Part shown: piece after piece, positions 7,381-16,859 of the stretch
Layout of the letters: each line of letters starts with the position of its first letter
How positions within the stretch are numbered: the stretch's first letter is position 1
From: an archaeon
Lineage (GTDB): Archaea > Thermoproteota > Nitrososphaeria > Nitrososphaerales > UBA183
Direction: 5' to 3'
DNA length: 64,000 nucleotides
NCBI GenBank assembly: GCA_021828185.1
Contig: JAKASI010000001.1
Location: 434,001-498,000, forward strand
Translations under genes and position numbers: made by a program
The notes under the pieces: model-generated
The model's database searches: none
Told to the model about the DNA's origin: nothing
The model's input: the letters and a program-made list of their open reading frames with translations, nothing else

Positions 7381-8787
7381 CTATCCGCGCCTGCTCCCCC
7401 CGAAGATCGACTCCATGAGGACCTCTTTCTTGCAGGAGGGGCAGTACTTCACCAGCTTCGCGTCCGGGCCAAGCACCGAGGACACCTTGTTCACGAACTT
7501 CGCGCTGCCTATCGGTTTCCCGCATCTGACGCAGACTACGAGCTCGTCTTCATACACCTGTTCGCTTTGCATCAATTGGGAGATTTTGCCGGACGCGCCC
7601 GAAAGCGCTATGGCGTGTTCGGGGCAGGCCGAGACGCAGGCACGGCAGCCCGTGCAGGTCGAGGCGTCGAAGAAGAGATGTCGATCGTCCATCCTCAGTG
7701 ACCCATGGGGGCAGGCCTTGGTGCACGCACTGCAGAGCGTACACGATTCGGATACGCCCATCTCCGTCAAGCCGAGGCCCGAGGCGAAAGCTCCTGCCGG
7801 CAGTACCGAAGTGAGGTCGGCTACGTAGTCCTTCCACTTGTCTCCGGTCCTCGGTGGTCGGGGACTGCGCGGTTTCGATGCCTCGTGCAGGCTCGCCAGC
7901 CTGCCTGTGCCACCTGCTTTGCCCACGAAGTCGACGAAGGGTCCGCTAGAGTCCGCTGGCAACGAGCCCTTGAGGGCATCCACGGCAAGCCTCACCCTTT
8001 CTTCTCCAGCGCACTTCCCGTCAGGGCAGACCACCGCCACCCCTCCCAGCGAGGATGCGGCTGCAGCAGCGAGGAATCGGGGGCCTACCATCCCGACGCT
8101 GGCGAGCTTCTCAACGACCATCCAGGGCTGGCGCTCAACAGCCCGATCGTCGCACGTGATGACGAGTGTCTTCTTCGGTGCGTCCGAGGCGTCAACGGCG
8201 TCCAGGAGCCCGAACATAGACGCGTCCGACAGCTCCGGCATCTGAATCGCCCCGACGGGGCAAATGCCGGCGCAGATCCCACAGGCGGTGCAGCTGGTAT
8301 CGCTGACCCTGACGACGCCTTCGGAGACCTGAAGTGCATTGGCAGGGCAGACGTCCACGCAACTCCTGCACCCATGCCTTGCTTCGCACGAGTCGCCGAA
8401 CACATAGGGGAGCGTCGAAGGCCTCTGGAAACCCTTCGTGACGCCCAGGAGGAGTTCCCGTCGGGAGAACGCCCCTTCCCGAGTCATGTAGGGGCGAGTA
8501 GCCTGCTTTGCCAGGTAAGACTTCGTCAGCCTTCCGAGCTTCGCGTCGACCTGGAACAGGACTTCGGGGACCTGTGCGGTAGCAGGGTCCAGCCTCAGGG
8601 AGTCGGTTACGAGGACCCCTTCCGCCGGTGCTCGGCCCGCTTCTCCCACCACGAGAAGCCCATCGAGCTCCGTGTCTCCGGTGGTTTCCTGGAAGACCGC
8701 GACTTCTCCCGGGTCCCACTTTTCGGCCACATGCAGTGCGATGGCCTTCTCGAGAGCCGGACCCACCCCCACCAGCTGCAAACCCAC
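7381..8787 (-). CDS. Multi-cluster ferredoxin (polyferredoxin) associated with the Mo enzyme
   Basis: A 468-residue cytoplasmic iron-sulfur protein. Four 4Fe-4S motifs are visible in two pairs: CRSCVDVCP and CTACGICAGICP near residues 140-175, and CTLCSACTKACP and CTGCRACVSACP near 350-400. A further CxxC...CxxC pair at the C terminus (VCVRCGK, YCPSCKK) looks like a zinc or rubredoxin-type site. No signal peptide. It sits between mobA and a TorD chaperone, so it probably carries electrons for, or helps mature, the oxidoreductase at 9.7 kb. The electron partner is unknown. Confidence 0.78.
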   Translation of the reverse strand: MGLQLVGVGPALEKAIALHVAEKWDPGEVAVFQETTGDTELDGLLVVGEAGRAPAEGVLVTDSLRLDPATAQVPEVLFQVDAKLGRLTKSYLAKQATRPYMTREGAFSRRELLLGVTKGFQRPSTLPYVFGDSCEARHGCRSCVDVCPANALQVSEGVVRVSDTSCTACGICAGICPVGAIQMPELSDASMFGLLDAVDASDAPKKTLVITCDDRAVERQPWMVVEKLASVGMVGPRFLAAAAASSLGGVAVVCPDGKCAGEERVRLAVDALKGSLPADSSGPFVDFVGKAGGTGRLASLHEASKPRSPRPPRTGDKWKDYVADLTSVLPAGAFASGLGLTEMGVSESCTLCSACTKACPHGSLRMDDRHLFFDASTCTGCRACVSACPEHAIALSGASGKISQLMQSEQVYEDELVVCVRCGKPIGSAKFVNKVSSVLGPDAKLVKYCPSCKKEVLMESIFGGSRRG

Positions 8788-8789
8788 TC

Positions 8790-9515
8790 TCAGACCGATG
8801 CGCCTCTCTGGACAACACTGTTCGCAGTCTCATCAATGCTCTCAATCAGCTGTGCATCCCAGTCGAGTATCGACCTGATCACGTCGGCAACGCTTCTGTA
8901 GAACTCCGTCTTGGCCAGCTTCTTGGCCTCACCGCAGAATCGAGGGATCCATTGCCGCATACGCTCCTGGACGAATCGCTTTTCGTCCTCGATGATTTTT
9001 ACCGCCTTGGACGGGTCGCTCCCCCAGGCTTTCGACTCCTCTGAAGCCAGGGTCGACATAAACTTGAACTCGACCCCAATGTAGTCGGGCATCTCGTTGG
9101 ACTTGTCCGACAGCCCGAGACCGTTGGTCGCATAGATACGGGCGACCGCCTGGCTTGTCGGACCACCGAGGAGACCCTCCTTGTAGACCGACTCGTAGGG
9201 GGGAGGAGGGCTGTATCCCTTGGCTACGCCGCGGAACAGCCTCGTCCAGTCGACCTGTAGGGCAAGCTCGCCATCGGAGGAAAGGTCGGGCCGGCTCGAC
9301 TGGAGCCCTACCATTGCCTCTTTGAGGGCTTTCGGTGCGGTCCTCCCAGCGAGGTTCACGGACCGCTTCATGAGCGAACCCACGGTCTGGGCACTGGGCT
9401 TAATGCATAGGATCGCGAGGAAGTCGTACATCCCTGCCCGGGCAGTTGCGAGGCTAACGAAGTCGCTCCGAGTCAGCGCGGTCTGAGTTTCTCTCCCCTT
9501 CTCGTGGCTCGCCAT
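8790..9515 (-). CDS. TorD/DmsD-family molybdoenzyme chaperone
   Basis: A 241-residue all-helical protein with the family motif PPPYESVYKEGLLGG (about residues 124-138) and the downstream PDYIGVEFKFMSTL. TorD proteins bind the Tat signal of a specific molybdoenzyme and hold it until the cofactor is inserted. The divergent gene 183 bp away encodes exactly such an enzyme. A TATA-like CTTAAATT lies at 9558-9565 on this strand. No key region is missing. Confidence 0.85.
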   Translation of the reverse strand: MASHEKGRETQTALTRSDFVSLATARAGMYDFLAILCIKPSAQTVGSLMKRSVNLAGRTAPKALKEAMVGLQSSRPDLSSDGELALQVDWTRLFRGVAKGYSPPPPYESVYKEGLLGGPTSQAVARIYATNGLGLSDKSNEMPDYIGVEFKFMSTLASEESKAWGSDPSKAVKIIEDEKRFVQERMRQWIPRFCGEAKKLAKTEFYRSVADVIRSILDWDAQLIESIDETANSVVQRGASV

Positions 9516-9698
9516 GTCGCTTGCTTCACGGATCGAGGTCGTGCGACGGTTCAGACAATTTAAGGGGGGTGCACAATTCTTAGTTTTGAGAGCATCACAA
9601 CGAGACGGCTCCTCCAGTTCTCCTCAGGTGCACGCATAAGTGTTGTCCTGAGTGCATAGCGTTTTAGACCCGGCGGGCGGCGCAGAACCGAAAACGAC
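9516..9698. promoter_or_regulatory. Divergent promoter region, torD-like / molybdopterin oxidoreductase
   Basis: 183 bp between two divergent genes. On the minus strand a TATA-like CTTAAATT sits about 43-50 bp before the torD-like ATG; on the plus strand GTTTTAGA (9661-9668) lies about 31-38 bp before the oxidoreductase ATG. The stretch GGTGCACAATTC and a second GGTGCACGCAT occur between them and could be binding half-sites. Assignment is by eye only. Confidence 0.4.
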
Positions 9699-12452
9699 AT
9701 GATAGAAGACAATACCGATTACAATCAGAACAAATCCAGCAGTCAGCAACAAGTTCAGGAGAACAAAGGATTCCATCTCACAAGACGAGAATTTCTCGAG
9801 GTCGCTGGTGTGGTCAGCGCCTTCGCTGGCCTGAGTGCCTTGGCGTCCAAGCCTCCATTTCAGCTTGAAGCGGTGGAGGCCCAGACCCAGACCGCCACGA
9901 CCCCGACAGAGCAAATCATACCGAGCTCATGCAGACTCTGTGCAAGCCTGGACGGGATACTCGTCCATGTGGTAGACGGCCAGCCGACCTTCATCGAAGG
10001 GGATCCCAAAGACCCGCGGTCGTTCGGACGCGTATGCGGCAAGGGAAACGCTGGAGTCTGGCTTCACTATGACCCATACAGGGTGAAAGCCCCCCTGAAG
10101 AGGACCAACCCCAACAAGGGCCTCAATGAGACCGGAAACTGGGTCGAGATATCATGGGAGGAGGCCTACAGCACAGTGGCAAACAAGATGGCAGCGGCCC
10201 GGGCAAAAGGGGCAGCAGGATACGTTCGCTACAACGACTACTCGGCGCTCTCCTACAGTCAGACCTGGAGGAGCTTTACGGCTGTTGCGCCTGGTCAGAA
10301 CCACAATGTACAACTTGAAATGAATTGGTGCGGTCACACGGCCCACTACCTATCCAGACAAGCGCATGGTGCATTCACTTCAGCAGCCGATTATGGCAGG
10401 ACCAAGTATCTGATTCAGCCCGGAAGGTCCCACGGAATGCAGGCAGGCGGCTCCCTCATGCAGTACGGATTGCCGCAGGCTGACGCCCGGGCGGATGGGA
10501 TGCACATCGTCCACCTTAGCCCCTTCTTGAGCCCAGCCGCGGGAATCGCCAATGAATGGGTTGGGATTGTCCCTGCTACCGAGGGTGCGGTCGGATCTGC
10601 GCTGCTCGAGGTTGTTCTTCTGGAACTCAAGCAGTACGATGCCCCGTTCCTGAAGAGCAGCACCAACGCTCCATACCTCATCGGACCCGATGGAATGTAC
10701 GTCAGAGATGAGGCCACAAAGAAGCCACTAATCTGGGACGCGGTGGACAACACACCGAAGACGTATGACGATGCGTCCATCAAGGACTATGCGATACTCG
10801 GGAGCTTCACGGTGAGCGGCGTAAGTTCCAATATCTACAATAACGACACTTCCACCCTCACAAATGTCACAGCCAAGCCAGCCTTCCAGCTGCTAGTCGA
10901 CGCAGTCACTCCGATGACGCCAGAGTGGGCAGAGAAGATTTCAGGCGCCCCTGCAGCAACCATCAGGAGAATAGCAAACGAATTCATCGCAGCAGCGACC
11001 ATAGGCGCAACCACCACAATCGGCGGAAGGACATACCCGCTCCGGCCGGCCGCAGTCGAGTACTACGGCGGAGGGGCGAGCAACCACGTGCACGGAACAG
11101 CAAATGGGATGGCACTGGAACTCCTCAATACGGTGATCGGTGGGCAAGACGCTCCGGGCGGCCATACCAACTCGGGTCCTCCGGGGTTGCTACCTGGGCC
11201 CGACGGCTTGATTATGCCTGCCGCCGGCGCCTATACCTACGGCCGGCCTCTGGTTGCCAACAAGTACAAGTGGCAGTTCCCGCCAGTGACCCCCGAACTC
11301 AAGGAATTCTTCCCCGTAGGTGACCACCCGCCTGTGCCTTACTGGACCATGAACGACCCAACCAACTACTGGGGAGTGGGAAACCATACACTTGACTTCA
11401 TCCTATTCCACGCGTGGAATCCTATGCTTACCATGTTCGACGAACCCAAGATGGAAGGCATCTGGAAGAAGGCAGGATTCGTCGCCGGCATCTGCGTATG
11501 GGTAGAGGAGACGGCGGAATCATACGCCGACGTCGTCATCCCCGACCGCATCTATCTGGAAGAATACCAGATCAACGGCGGCGTTCTGATGCAGCCAACG
11601 ACTTCTCCGCCAGGAGACATTCCATTCCTTCACGACACGCTTTCTGAGCTCGCATCCAGGGCCGGATTCCTGACAGACTACAACACGTCCATCAGCTCCA
11701 GCCTCAAGGCACCAAACACCTTCGACGTGACCCAGAAGGTTCCGACAGAAACCTACTTCGACCTTCTGCTGAAGTCAATCTACGGGGCCGACCATGACCT
11801 CGCGTGGTTCAAGCAGAACGCTCAGGGTCCGTTCAGCAAGGGTCCGCAGAAGTTCAACTACCAGCCATGGAAGTACAACTACACCCCGGCGAGGAGGATA
11901 CCTGTCTACTTTGAGAACCAGGTCGAATTGATGGCGATGCTAAAGAAGAACATGGACGCCAACGGCGTCCAGTGGGACTTCCGCGACTACTCGCCAGTCC
12001 CCACATGGATCCCGCCGCCGAGCGTACAGAGCACACCTCCCTACGACTTGACAATGATGGCGTGGCTATCACACAACGCCTCCTACGATTGGTCCAATGT
12101 CAACCCACTGCTCGCGAACATCTACCTGGAAGAGCCTTACCAGCCATACGTGGCAATGAATACCACGGACGCCGATGCTAGGGGAATAAAGACGGGCGAC
12201 CTAGTCTGGGTCGAATTCAGTATCGGAAGGCAGCAGGGAGTCGTCAAGGTGACCGAGACGGTCTACCCAGGCGTCATTGCTGTCAACCGAAGCATGGCGG
12301 GCTGGGCAAGGAACGCAGTGGTGAAGGACCTATACAAGAAAGTTCCAAACGTGGCCTACATGGTGATTCGGCCAGCCGCGCTGGACCTCACCGACACACT
12401 CACAGGCACTCTCGAGAACGTCGTCAAGGTCAGGGTATACAAGGTGATCTAG
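9699..12452 (+). CDS. Tat-exported molybdopterin oxidoreductase (DMSO reductase superfamily), catalytic subunit
   Basis: 917 residues. A Tat signal with R29R30 in LTRREFLEVAG is followed by a hydrophobic stretch, so the enzyme works outside the membrane. The N-terminal Fe-S motif has C78, C81 and C113, but the third ligand position is Asp85 instead of Cys. A likely Mo ligand is the cysteine in MNWCGHTAHYLS. The C-terminal region has the cofactor-binding beta domain (PYVAMNTTDADARGIKTGDLVWV). Followed at once by electron-transfer and membrane subunits, as in PsrABC/DmsABC-type complexes. The substrate (sulfur, arsenic or N-/S-oxide compounds) cannot be told. Confidence 0.85.
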   Translation: MIEDNTDYNQNKSSSQQQVQENKGFHLTRREFLEVAGVVSAFAGLSALASKPPFQLEAVEAQTQTATTPTEQIIPSSCRLCASLDGILVHVVDGQPTFIEGDPKDPRSFGRVCGKGNAGVWLHYDPYRVKAPLKRTNPNKGLNETGNWVEISWEEAYSTVANKMAAARAKGAAGYVRYNDYSALSYSQTWRSFTAVAPGQNHNVQLEMNWCGHTAHYLSRQAHGAFTSAADYGRTKYLIQPGRSHGMQAGGSLMQYGLPQADARADGMHIVHLSPFLSPAAGIANEWVGIVPATEGAVGSALLEVVLLELKQYDAPFLKSSTNAPYLIGPDGMYVRDEATKKPLIWDAVDNTPKTYDDASIKDYAILGSFTVSGVSSNIYNNDTSTLTNVTAKPAFQLLVDAVTPMTPEWAEKISGAPAATIRRIANEFIAAATIGATTTIGGRTYPLRPAAVEYYGGGASNHVHGTANGMALELLNTVIGGQDAPGGHTNSGPPGLLPGPDGLIMPAAGAYTYGRPLVANKYKWQFPPVTPELKEFFPVGDHPPVPYWTMNDPTNYWGVGNHTLDFILFHAWNPMLTMFDEPKMEGIWKKAGFVAGICVWVEETAESYADVVIPDRIYLEEYQINGGVLMQPTTSPPGDIPFLHDTLSELASRAGFLTDYNTSISSSLKAPNTFDVTQKVPTETYFDLLLKSIYGADHDLAWFKQNAQGPFSKGPQKFNYQPWKYNYTPARRIPVYFENQVELMAMLKKNMDANGVQWDFRDYSPVPTWIPPPSVQSTPPYDLTMMAWLSHNASYDWSNVNPLLANIYLEEPYQPYVAMNTTDADARGIKTGDLVWVEFSIGRQQGVVKVTETVYPGVIAVNRSMAGWARNAVVKDLYKKVPNVAYMVIRPAALDLTDTLTGTLENVVKVRVYKVI

Positions 12453-12453
12453 A

Positions 12454-13128
12454 ATGACAAGATACGGAATGGTCGTCGACCTGAACAGGTGCGTCGCGTG
12501 CACCGGCTGCGTCGCGGCCTGCGCTGTGTACCACAACCTACCGAATGGCATCCTGTGGAACAAGGTGGTGTACAGCGAAGAGGGAAGGTTCCCAGGTGTC
12601 CGCCGACTTCAGATGCCCAAGGCATGCCAGCAGTGCGACAACACGCCCTGCGTGAAGGTCTGCCCCACGGGAGCCACCTACAAGCGAGCCGACGGCATCG
12701 TGATGGTCGACTACAGCAAGTGCATAGGGTGCAAGTACTGCGTCGCGGCCTGTCCCTATGACGCCAGGTCGTTCCTTGCCAACATCACGCCGTGGTACGA
12801 CAGCGGCTTCACGAGCCTTGAGAACCTGAGCCCCAACCAACAGGCAGGGGTCGCACAGAAGTGCACCTTCTGCGCCGACAAGATCGACGCTGGGGTCAAG
12901 GCAGGATCAACGCCCGGAGTCGACAGGAATGCGACACCGGCTTGCGTCAACACGTGCCCTGTCGGTGCAAGATACTTCGGCGACCTCGACGACCCCAACA
13001 GCAACGTCTCGCAGATAATAGCCAGTAGCAGGGCGCAGCAGCTCCTTCCAGATCTCGGCACCCAGCCCAAGGTCTACTACATCCCACTCACCAAGTCCGT
13101 CACAGCCAAGGGGGTACTGCCAACTTGA
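12454..13128 (+). CDS. Four-cluster ferredoxin subunit (DmsB/PsrB/NrfC type)
   Basis: 224 residues with four cysteine groups: CVACTGCVAACAVYH, CQQCDNTPCVKVCP, CIGCKYCVAACPYDAR, and a split CTFCADKI...CVNTCP, giving four Fe-S clusters that wire the catalytic subunit to the membrane subunit. No signal peptide: it is expected to be co-exported with the Tat-targeted partner. The start follows the catalytic subunit stop by 1 bp. Confidence 0.94.
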   Translation: MTRYGMVVDLNRCVACTGCVAACAVYHNLPNGILWNKVVYSEEGRFPGVRRLQMPKACQQCDNTPCVKVCPTGATYKRADGIVMVDYSKCIGCKYCVAACPYDARSFLANITPWYDSGFTSLENLSPNQQAGVAQKCTFCADKIDAGVKAGSTPGVDRNATPACVNTCPVGARYFGDLDDPNSNVSQIIASSRAQQLLPDLGTQPKVYYIPLTKSVTAKGVLPT

Positions 13129-14177
13129 CACTCCCCTGGGGCATCTACATCGCCAGCTACCTCTTCCTAGGGGGAGCTGCGGGTGGGGCCTTCCTCATAG
13201 GCGGGATCCAGGACCTGAGGAACAAGGGGAAGAGGGTGGCCGAGTTCGCTGGGCTGACCAGCTTCGCGGCCATAGTCTTCGGACTGGTCTTCCTCCTCAT
13301 CGACCTGGGCCGGCCACTCGACGCGTTCAACGCCTTCAACCAGCCGACGACCTCGGTGATGGCGTTCGGAACATGGATCATCTCTGGGTTCGCACTGGTC
13401 TCGATCATCTACACGAGCTTCCACATCAGCAGGTTCCCCTGGAGCAGGTCCGTCGGAGGCCGCAAGGCCTTTGCTGTCCTGGGCATGATTCTGGCCCTCA
13501 TCACCATGTACTACACAGGGCTCCTGCTAGGAGTGATCCTCGCGAGGCCACTGTGGAGCCAGGCGCTCATCCCCATCCTCTTCACGGTGAGCGGAGCCTC
13601 CACAGGCATCGCCCTGGTGGAGATCGCGCCGAAGGTGATGGCGAGCAGGAACCGCCCCGACCTGGAGGAGGAGACCAAGGGGCTGGCCGGGACAGACATG
13701 CTCCTCATGGCAGCAGAAGCCTTCATCGTAATCTCCCTCCTCTACGTCCTCTACAACTCAACCGTCGCTGCTTCCCAGTCAGTCAACACATGGCTGACAG
13801 GGAGCCTCAGCCTGGACTTCTGGGCGGGGTTCGTGGCCATCGGGCTCGCGGTCCCGTCCCTCCTCTACGCTGGGGTCCTCACAGTCTGGAAGAGGAGCCT
13901 CAAATCCTCTGCCGTGATGACCGCCCTCGCGGGGATCCTCGTCCTAGTGGGAGGGCTCGTCCTCAGGTACATCGTGCTTGGGGCAGGCCTCAACACGGAC
14001 TTCCTGCAGAGCCTAGGGTTCACGACACAGACAACAGTCAGCTTCGGACCAAGTTCCACAGAGCTGGTATACACTGTGGGCCTCTTCGCAGTATTGGCCA
14101 TGGTGTACGTGATAGGGGCCCACGTGACCCTCCACTCGAAGGCAGTCCAGCCTACCGCGGCCACAATATCTCCATAG
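13125..14177 (+). CDS. NrfD/PsrC-type quinone-interacting membrane subunit
   Basis: 350 residues with eight to nine hydrophobic helices. It opens with WGIYIASYLFLGGAAGGAFL, the classic first helix of NrfD/PsrC proteins, which exchange electrons with the quinone pool. The TTG start at 13125 overlaps the previous stop (TTGA), so translation is coupled. Completes a catalytic/ferredoxin/NrfD trio. Confidence 0.9.
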   Translation: MTLPWGIYIASYLFLGGAAGGAFLIGGIQDLRNKGKRVAEFAGLTSFAAIVFGLVFLLIDLGRPLDAFNAFNQPTTSVMAFGTWIISGFALVSIIYTSFHISRFPWSRSVGGRKAFAVLGMILALITMYYTGLLLGVILARPLWSQALIPILFTVSGASTGIALVEIAPKVMASRNRPDLEEETKGLAGTDMLLMAAEAFIVISLLYVLYNSTVAASQSVNTWLTGSLSLDFWAGFVAIGLAVPSLLYAGVLTVWKRSLKSSAVMTALAGILVLVGGLVLRYIVLGAGLNTDFLQSLGFTTQTTVSFGPSSTELVYTVGLFAVLAMVYVIGAHVTLHSKAVQPTAATISP

Positions 14178-14506
14178 CAATGCAATAAAGCCGGGCCTCC
14201 AGCTACTGGAGGTCCCTCCCCCATGTTGTGCAGATGGGCAGGCCGGCTGCGAGAATGCTTCGTGTTGCCTTCTACCCACGAGAGTTCTCCTCCCACCCAA
14301 CCCACGATTCGTTGATTTGTGCAAATGCGCCAACTTAGATGGATGAGTACTTACGCTTCCCGACGGCCCCGAAAGCCGAGGTGTGCGAGATGCGCCAGAG
14401 ACCACGGCCGTCAGGAACGAGGCAGGCGGCGCTGCCACGCAAAGGTCCTGGCCCCTGCAAACTATCCAAGAGGATCCCGAGTCGCGAGTCTAGGAGGCCG
14501 CGCTAG
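14178..14506. other. 329-bp non-coding gap with hairpin
   Basis: No convincing gene. A perfect 7-bp inverted repeat with a 3-base loop (CCTCCAG-CTA-CTGGAGG, 14196-14212) follows the NrfD gene by 19 bp and is followed by a C-rich run; it may end or process the transcript. Further on, the sequence TTTGTGCAAATGCG (14317-14330) and a weak TATA-like CAACTTAG sit before the next gene; TGTGCAAATGCG also occurs at 26602-26613 in front of the sulfur operon. Confidence 0.45.
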
Positions 14507-16135
14507 ATGGATTCTACACTGGTCGCAGCAGGCTTCCTTTACGAGGCGTTCCAGGGGACCTTCATCCTTGCAATCGGCAGCGGAATAATCGTCTTCGTCA
14601 CCGCCCTGTTTGCCCGCCTACTGTGGGACATGAGGTACTGGGACTGCACGAGGGTGTATGCGAAGGCGTCCGCGGCGTTGTTCCTGACAAGTTCGGCATT
14701 CCTTGTCATGGCCATGGCCTTCGCAAACGCCGTCAGCCCTGTCCCTGAGATGTCTCTCTCCTTCGTCTTCTCCCTCTGGGGAGTCCCCCTTTCCCTGACC
14801 CTTGCCTTCATGTCCATCTCCGTCCTCCTGATGTTCCTCGAGTACAGGTTCCAGCGCCCCTTCGGTACCCCGACAGATTCCTCGGTGGGGATGACGAGCC
14901 TGCTGACTTCTCTTGGGGCACTTTCTGCGCTAATCTCCCTGCTGTTCTTCAACCTCCTCCACTCGTACATGGTCTCTCCGGATGTGCCCTCCGGCCTACA
15001 GGTCATTGCCCAGGCCGGGAGCATCGACCCTCTGACCCAACTTGGGCTGATGCTCAACAGGAGTTACTTCCCTCTCACAGTCAAGATCATCCTAATCGGG
15101 TCGCTGACCTTCTCTGCACTCTTCTCCGGCGCAGCCGCGCTCCGAAGGCTGCGCACCAAGTCCTCGGACGAGTCCCCCTGGCTCGACTTCCTGACTTCCT
15201 GGGGCTTCAAGACTGCAATCCTGTTCGGCGCACCCATCGGGGTCATAGGCTACTGGAACGCGGCGATCCTTCACACCACGGTCCCTACGCTCGCCCTGGG
15301 TCTGATGGGGGTCGTCTCCGAAGGGGTGAGCAGCGCCCTCGTCGTCGGACTCAGCCCGCTCTGGGACATCGGCATAGCCCTGTCGATGAGCCTGGGCGCC
15401 ATCGCCGGGGTCTATTACCTGTCGAGGGGCCATGGCAAGATCGAGCTCGGCAGCACCGACCAGTGCGTGCTGAAGATGTCCCTGCCGTGGCTGATTGTCC
15501 TGCTGGCGATAGGCACCCTCGGGGTGCTTTACGTGGGCGAGTGGTACCCCCAGCAGTTCGTCCTGGCCATGGCAGTCCTGCTGGACGGGGTCCTCATCTT
15601 CGAAGCCGTGAGGAGATACGCCCTGGGGCAAATCCGGCTCTATTTTCCAGCCACGCTGTTCGTCCTCTCCTGCTACGGGCTCATCGTCTATGAGGCGCCC
15701 TATACCAACTGGTTCCAGGCGGTCAACTTCGGAGGCATTTCCTGGCCGCTGATCGGGTTCCCTCTGCTCGCAGTCACCGCCTACTACTTCACGACCCGAT
15801 GGGCCAAGACGAAGTATTGGATTCCTATCGCGGTCGGCGTGATCGCGCTCCTCATAGTCACAGTGAAGATGGCTGACGTGGAACTCGTGAAGGGGGAGAC
15901 CGTCGTCGCCCTGGATCCGACGGTGAAGAACGTCGTCCAGAGCTGGGCCTACCTCAACGGCTACGACATCAACGCCATCTATCGGACCTATCCGATTCCG
16001 AGCAACACCGAGCTCTTTTCGGCTCTGGTACTGGCCTATGCTCTCTTCCTGGGGGTGTATTACTGGATTACGAGGGTGGTTCGCTCCTCGGGGTCCGCTC
16101 TGCAAAGACTTGGCCGCGGGGCGGCGGAGGGTTAG
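14507..16135 (+). CDS. Polytopic membrane protein of the respiratory locus (13-14 helices), distant CydA-like look
   Basis: 542 residues, almost entirely hydrophobic, with about 13-14 predicted helices. The first half (for example NRSYFPLTVKIILIGSLTF) faintly recalls subunit I of cytochrome bd oxidases, but the heme-ligating His near residue 19 and the Q-loop are not evident. It lies 2 bp before a Rieske gene and is followed by cytochrome b, so it is probably a quinol-active or anchoring subunit of that complex. Not confidently assigned to a family. Confidence 0.6.
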   Translation: MDSTLVAAGFLYEAFQGTFILAIGSGIIVFVTALFARLLWDMRYWDCTRVYAKASAALFLTSSAFLVMAMAFANAVSPVPEMSLSFVFSLWGVPLSLTLAFMSISVLLMFLEYRFQRPFGTPTDSSVGMTSLLTSLGALSALISLLFFNLLHSYMVSPDVPSGLQVIAQAGSIDPLTQLGLMLNRSYFPLTVKIILIGSLTFSALFSGAAALRRLRTKSSDESPWLDFLTSWGFKTAILFGAPIGVIGYWNAAILHTTVPTLALGLMGVVSEGVSSALVVGLSPLWDIGIALSMSLGAIAGVYYLSRGHGKIELGSTDQCVLKMSLPWLIVLLAIGTLGVLYVGEWYPQQFVLAMAVLLDGVLIFEAVRRYALGQIRLYFPATLFVLSCYGLIVYEAPYTNWFQAVNFGGISWPLIGFPLLAVTAYYFTTRWAKTKYWIPIAVGVIALLIVTVKMADVELVKGETVVALDPTVKNVVQSWAYLNGYDINAIYRTYPIPSNTELFSALVLAYALFLGVYYWITRVVRSSGSALQRLGRGAAEG

Positions 16136-16137
16136 CG

Positions 16138-16650
16138 ATGCCAGACATCTCACGAAGGACCCTGCTCAAGATGCTCCTCGGGGTCTCGACGGTTCTCGCA
16201 ATCGCGCCTCTGTCTGCCCTCGGCCGCTACCTCGACATCCCATACGTCTTCAAGCCCACGAAACAGCTGATACAGAGGGCTCCGGGCATGCCGAAGAACT
16301 CGGCAGTCAACTTCCAATGGCCAACCTCGACCAGACCGTTCGACTCGGACATGCTCATCAAAGACGCGAACGGGAAGTACAACGCGTTCAACCGCGTCTG
16401 CACTCACCTCCAGTGCATGGCCAACTTCGACCCCAACTCTGAGACCATCCAATGTCCGTGCCACGGCAGCGTATACGACTCGCATACGGGAGAGGTGCTC
16501 AGCGGACCCGCGCCGAGGGCGCTGCCGACCATAGACCTGGAGGTCGATTCGGATGGCGACGTGTATGCTGTGAACGCCGAAGGCACCTTCGGCTACGGGA
16601 ACGTCCCAACGACATCAACGACAACAACTGCGAGCGGTGGAAGCCAGTGA
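16138..16650 (+). CDS. Rieske [2Fe-2S] protein with Tat signal
   Basis: 170 residues. The N terminus has a twin-arginine signal (SRRTLLKMLLG, R6R7) and one hydrophobic helix. The Rieske cluster site is complete: C88-T-H90-LQ-C93 and C106-P-C108-H109, giving two Cys and two His ligands plus the disulfide pair. It accepts electrons from quinol on the outer face. The C terminus is a Thr/Ser-rich tail. Its stop overlaps the next start (GTGA). Confidence 0.95.
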   Translation: MPDISRRTLLKMLLGVSTVLAIAPLSALGRYLDIPYVFKPTKQLIQRAPGMPKNSAVNFQWPTSTRPFDSDMLIKDANGKYNAFNRVCTHLQCMANFDPNSETIQCPCHGSVYDSHTGEVLSGPAPRALPTIDLEVDSDGDVYAVNAEGTFGYGNVPTTSTTTTASGGSQ

Positions 16651-16859
16651 CCAGGTTCCTCCCCTATGCCGACGATAGCATCTGGCTCCTCTTCGGACTC
16701 GGAGTGGCGATCATCGTGGGAGACCTCGCGGCATCCCTCGCAACGGGGGAGTTCGGATGGGCAACCCTGGGGTTCCTCGTGACGGGCATCTTGGTCTCAG
16801 TTTCATACTATGTCGTGGGAACTCACCCTCCGCGCAACCATGGGACTGACAAGTCATGA
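16647..16859 (+). CDS. Small two-helix membrane protein between Rieske and cytochrome b
   Basis: 70 residues from GTG 16647, which overlaps the Rieske stop, to TGA 16857-16859, which overlaps the cytochrome b ATG. Two hydrophobic helices (about residues 11-30 and 37-58) and a polar end with THPPRNHG. The tight four-base overlaps on both sides make it a genuine subunit candidate of the Rieske/cytochrome b complex. Larger frames over it are shadows. Confidence 0.75.
   Translation: MTRFLPYADDSIWLLFGLGVAIIVGDLAASLATGEFGWATLGFLVTGILVSVSYYVVGTHPPRNHGTDKS

Noticed and set aside
7705..8901. 398-codon plus-strand frame
   Set aside because: Antisense shadow of the polyferredoxin; repeated low-complexity composition and no motif.
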